Source: JAZFSZ01 sp036446455
Lineage (GTDB): Bacteria; Pseudomonadota; Gammaproteobacteria; Acidiferrobacterales; JAJDNE01
Direction of reading: 5' to 3'
DNA length: 25,870 nucleotides
NCBI GenBank assembly: GCA_036446455.1
Contig: JAZFSZ010000090.1
Location: forward strand, 1-25,870
The notes beneath the pieces are model-generated. The model ran no database searches. It was not told where the DNA came from and saw only the letters and a program-made list of their open reading frames with translations. This document shows positions 23,271 to 25,870 of the stretch, piece after piece (position 1 is the first letter of the stretch; every line of letters begins with the position of its first letter). Both the position numbers and the translations under genes were made by a program.

Positions 23271-24269
23271 CTATAAAAAATCCTCGATATTATCGAAGAA
23301 CAATCGCTTCGGGTTTGCCCCTTGATTCTCCAATGTGCGTCGCAGACTCTCGTTTACTACCCGCGGACCTGTAGTGTATATATCAATATTGCCGAGTTCA
23401 GGGTTGTCCGCGATTATATTTTTTCCCAGTAATGACACCTCTGGCGTTTCTGGTGAGTCGTCGAAAATAAGTCTGAAATTGAAATTATCCAACGCGTCTT
23501 TCCATGCCCGGCAATAGTTCTCCAGGTAATGCCCGTCGTCATAACGTGTCACCCAATACAAATTAATCGTGTTGCTTATCTCAAGTGAGATTGCGTGCTC
23601 CATCAGGCTCTTGATCTGCGAGAAGCCCGTTTCATGCGCAATCAGGATGATGGGTCTCTTCGATTGCTCATCCAGCACAAAATTGCCATACGGCCCCTCA
23701 ATGTTTACTGCATCTTTTTTCTCCAGGCTACCAAATACATGGTCAGACAGGGGATCACCGGCGACACGCCGAAAATGAAATTGCAGGTCACGTCCATTAC
23801 AGGGGCAACTGGCAATGGATTTATTTATCGGTTCGAGACCTTCTATATTTAGCGTCAGGTGCTGACCGGCGAGGAATCGTAGCGTTTGTGATCGCGGCGT
23901 GCGAAGATGCAATATCGTTATATCCGTATGAATACGCTCTACCCGGGTAACGATAGTGTGTATTTTTTGCAGCGGGATATCTTCCGATGAGGTGGCCTCC
24001 GATGCCTCGATAACCATATCCGACGCTGGCTGCGTACGGCACATCAGCAACATTGGCTTGAGCTTGTCGGCACCCTTGAAAGTGTAGTCGTGATGCAAAC
24101 AAAGCCCGACCTCACCTTCAACAATTTGGGCACGACAGTCACCGCAAGTGCCATTTGCGCAGTGATAGTCCACGGCGACACCTGCACGCAGTGCTGCCTC
24201 CAGAATAGTCTCCCCCGGATCCACCAGAATCTGGCGCCCACTGGGTGAAAAAATTATCCGGTAAGCCAT
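23271..24269 (-). CDS. 2Fe-2S ferredoxin-type NAD(P)H:flavin oxidoreductase
   Basis: The 332-residue protein joins a plant-type 2Fe-2S domain (ligands C37, C42, C45, C77; HCANGTCGDC then LLMC) to an FAD and NAD(P)H domain of the ferredoxin-reductase family. It resembles electron-transfer components such as phenol hydroxylase P5 or CDP-6-deoxyglucoseen reductase. The FAD motif, usually RxYS, reads NKSIASCPCNG. The nucleotide motif, usually GGTG, reads HETGFSQIKSL. YITTGP-like DIYTTGP and the C-terminal FFDNIEDF are present. ATG 24269 (AAGGG just upstream) is preferred over GTG 24305. It lies 48 bases after the DsrC-like gene, so it probably moves electrons in the same process; the substrate is unknown. 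Confidence 0.85.
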   Translation of the reverse strand: MAYRIIFSPSGRQILVDPGETILEAALRAGVAVDYHCANGTCGDCRAQIVEGEVGLCLHHDYTFKGADKLKPMLLMCRTQPASDMVIEASEATSSEDIPLQKIHTIVTRVERIHTDITILHLRTPRSQTLRFLAGQHLTLNIEGLEPINKSIASCPCNGRDLQFHFRRVAGDPLSDHVFGSLEKKDAVNIEGPYGNFVLDEQSKRPIILIAHETGFSQIKSLMEHAISLEISNTINLYWVTRYDDGHYLENYCRAWKDALDNFNFRLIFDDSPETPEVSLLGKNIIADNPELGNIDIYTTGPRVVNESLRRTLENQGANPKRLFFDNIEDFL

Positions 24270-24317
24270 GACCCTTGTCGTAATAAGCACATAATCATTC
24301 GCCACACGACAAGCAAT

Positions 24318-24704
24318 TCAGATCACGCTGCCAAATCCTGTATCGGTAGCGCCGGCGGGCGGCTGAATACCGGCTAGACGGCAGCCCTGCGCGATCGGCC
24401 CGCCTGGCAGCAACTGGTAAAGATACTTGAGCCCGCCTTTGCTGTGAAATCTTTCATCCAGGGCATCATGCAACTCGCGAGGTGAAATCCGGGAATCGCG
24501 GTGTCTTGCGAAATAATATTGCAAAGCACCTATTGCCTCCCAATGATCAGGGGTTAATTCAATCCCCTCTTCTTTTGCGATCGCTTCTGCATCCGTTTTT
24601 CTCCATCCCGGGGGTGCGTGAGGAAAATTGGAATCGCTATCTCCAGCCTGGGTTGGGTGCATCACCTCATCCATTGTTGTTGGCGGTTTATCCAGATCGC
24701 TCAT
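24318..24704 (-). CDS. DsrC/TusE-family protein with a single cysteine
   Basis: DsrC and TusE are small sulfur-carrier proteins. DsrC uses two cysteines in a flexible C-terminal arm; TusE keeps only the penultimate one. The 128-residue product has the fold's conserved ELTPDHWEAIGALQYYF, GGLKYLYQLLPGGPIAQG and CRLAGI, which align with DsrC. Its only cysteine, C108, corresponds to the inner DsrC cysteine (CysB). The penultimate CysA is absent: the tail reads PPAGATDTGFGSVI. Such a protein could bind a persulfide on C108 but cannot form the DsrC intramolecular disulfide. The ATG at 24704 has a perfect AAGGAG 8 bases upstream. The N-terminal 30 residues are polar and unlike DsrC. It is followed by a 2Fe-2S reductase. 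Confidence 0.85.
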   Translation of the reverse strand: MSDLDKPPTTMDEVMHPTQAGDSDSNFPHAPPGWRKTDAEAIAKEEGIELTPDHWEAIGALQYYFARHRDSRISPRELHDALDERFHSKGGLKYLYQLLPGGPIAQGCRLAGIQPPAGATDTGFGSVI

Positions 24705-25135
24705 CACTATTCTCCTTTGTCGCATTAACAAACTGTCATCTCTAGGCCTGTTAATTCCGGAAACGGGCGTTCAAATAGTATGACAAGATTCATCAAATAA
24801 TCTACTTACTCAATATTCGCAATACTCGATCACTCAATGCCGGCTAACAGGGTACTGTATACCGTGCCTTTAGCCTGCGGACTTCGACTGCCTTGACGAT
24901 TTGATGTGCATTATTGTCGGTGCGCATTCCCTGCAGGCGAAAAACGGTCTGCTCGGAAAATTTCACAGGTTTCATGCGGCATTCAGCTCAATGCCACGAC
25001 GTCTGCCGGTGATGAGAATTCTGGCCATTTTGCTTTTGTCGCATCAAGGATATTTACAGCATCAATTACGACAGAAAAATGCGTATCCAGTTAACTTTCG
25101 TACAATCAGTTTGGACTGGCCTTTCACGATAATTT
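24705..25135. other. 431-base gap upstream of the DsrC-like gene
   Basis: Apart from the Shine-Dalgarno at about 24712-24718, I see no supported gene. A plus-strand open frame (24901-25179) has no ribosome binding site and runs into the gene at 25136. The sequence is AT-rich near 24770-24830. No promoter with good spacing could be assigned to the DsrC-like gene, though it must lie here. Confidence 0.5.
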
Positions 25136-25477
25136 TTACTGGTCCTGGCGAGCGCCGATGCGGTACGCATCAACGATAGAGAACAACCAGCAAAGAACCA
25201 GTACCAGGAAAAACAAATTGAAGACGCCCGTTCCGGAGGTGGTTGATGCGTTGACTGCCGCCTCGCTGATGGATTCAATATCCAGTGGTTTGCCTTCTTC
25301 TGCAAGCATTTCGATAATCACCAGCGCTTTCTGCATAGCACTAACGACAATCGCACCGAGACAAAAGACTGCGGTCAGTATCAACAACCAGCCGCGCTTC
25401 CTAACGCCTAGCACTAACTGTCCCAGACCCGGAAAAACCAGGCCGGACAGCAAGGCACCTTTCAGAGATCGATTCAT
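25136..25477 (-). CDS. Small membrane protein with TM2-like N-terminus, unknown function
   Basis: This 113-residue protein has AAGGG 9 bases before its ATG. The N-terminus LLSGLVFPGLGQLVLGVRKR followed by a hydrophobic helix (GWLLILTAVFCLGAIVVSA) resembles the TM2-type pattern of a Pro-Gly-x-Gly turn between two helices. A polar loop of about 35 residues precedes the last helix (VFNLFFLVLVLCWLFSIVDAY) and the basic end RIGARQDQ. No function can be assigned. The next gene on the same strand is 431 bases further on, so it is probably its own transcription unit. Confidence 0.7.
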   Translation of the reverse strand: MNRSLKGALLSGLVFPGLGQLVLGVRKRGWLLILTAVFCLGAIVVSAMQKALVIIEMLAEEGKPLDIESISEAAVNASTTSGTGVFNLFFLVLVLCWLFSIVDAYRIGARQDQ

Positions 25478-25597
25478 GATGTAGCCCTTTTGATTGTCAT
25501 TACAATTATGCCGGCTCGTTGAGCCATCAAGGCATGGGAAACAAAGTAAAAGGGGCCAAGGTACTCCAATAAAGCTAGTCCCAACACTGTATCTGAT

Positions 25598-25870
25598 TCA
25601 TCTTTTAGGACCCTTACATTTCTTTGATTTCCCGTTTGCCCACCCTTCTACTGCGGACGCGCTTCGGTACCAGTTTTTAAACCCATAATAGACATCCACC
25701 TTTGAGTTGTCTTCGTCCGCTATGATATCGACTGAAATCAACGCGTTTTTTCCGAAACCAAAACCACCACTAATAATAGCAACTCTCCCGAATTTTTTTT
25801 CATTATCGAGGTTTGATCGCACCTTCTCTTTACTGAATCGGTAACACTTTTTAGCGCCCTTCACGATTCT
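25598..25870 (-). CDS. Unknown protein, C-terminal part (cut by window edge)
   Basis: The frame is open from the window edge to the stop at 25598. A GTG at 25864 could be a start, but the open frame continues past it, so the gene is probably incomplete. At least 90 residues are visible, with basic ends (KGAKKCYRFSKEKVR; GKSKKCKGPKR), a glycine-rich RVAIISGGFGFGKNALISVD and an aromatic stretch VYYGFKNWYRS. The two cysteines are both next to lysines. I recognise no family. Base composition is more AT-rich than the core genes to the left, which may mean recent acquisition or low expression. Confidence 0.5.
   Translation of the reverse strand, partial: RIVKGAKKCYRFSKEKVRSNLDNEKKFGRVAIISGGFGFGKNALISVDIIADEDNSKVDVYYGFKNWYRSASAVEGWANGKSKKCKGPKR

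Noticed and set aside
24901..25179. Plus-strand open frame of 92 codons
   Set aside because: No Shine-Dalgarno, no recognisable product, and it runs 44 bases into the better-supported gene at 25136-25477 on the other strand.
1..25870. CRISPR arrays, insertion sequences, prophage or toxin-antitoxin genes
   Set aside because: I looked for direct repeats at regular spacing, transposase or integrase motifs and paired small genes, and saw none.

Overview
The window reads as the chromosome of a gammaproteobacterium. Its left half is the block rpsB-tsf-pyrH-frr-uppS-cdsA-dxr-rseP-bamA, read leftward, with map-glnD diverging from rpsB. This is the Pseudomonas-type order, with dxr between cdsA and rseP. 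The middle carries nnr-tsaE-amiB next to queG, with orn nearby, which matches the orn-queG-nnr-tsaE-amiB neighbourhood of E. coli. A DsrC-family protein near the right end hints at a sulfur-metabolising lineage, but one gene does not prove this. I found no rRNA, tRNA, CRISPR array, transposase or prophage gene.

Layout. 1-8980 (minus): one dense operon for translation (S2, EF-Ts, ribosome recycling), UMP phosphorylation, undecaprenyl-PP, CDP-diacylglycerol and MEP isoprenoid synthesis, site-2 proteolysis and outer-membrane protein assembly. Most genes overlap by 1-4 bases. bamA is cut by the window edge. 8981-9249: an rpsB promoter with a GC-rich discriminator and a structured leader, back to back with map. 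9250-12724 (plus): map and glnD. 12745-17522 (minus): nnr, tsaE, amiB and a sodium-coupled NSS-family transporter. 17571-18644 (plus): queG. 18703-20329 (minus): orn, then an LPP20-like lipoprotein. 20408-22285 (plus): an M48 (Ste24-type) membrane protease, a small monoheme cytochrome c and a pterin-4a-carbinolamine dehydratase, tightly packed. 22286-23270: a mostly non-coding stretch with several inverted repeats around one small two-helix membrane protein. 23271-24704 (minus): a two-gene unit of a single-cysteine DsrC-like protein and a 2Fe-2S/flavin reductase. 24705-25870: a 431-base gap, a small membrane protein and a partial unknown gene.

The left two thirds is ordinary core genome. The parts worth a second look are in the right third: the DsrC-like/reductase pair; a perfect 15-bp inverted repeat between convergent genes; a perfect 8-bp hairpin ending one base before the M48 protease start codon where a Shine-Dalgarno would be expected; and the structured 540-base gap before the small membrane protein. 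Smaller oddities in the core are a lysine-rich tail on S2, a D-to-N change in the CdsA signature, and an rpsB-tsf intergenic inverted repeat whose core recurs at about 22.5 kb.
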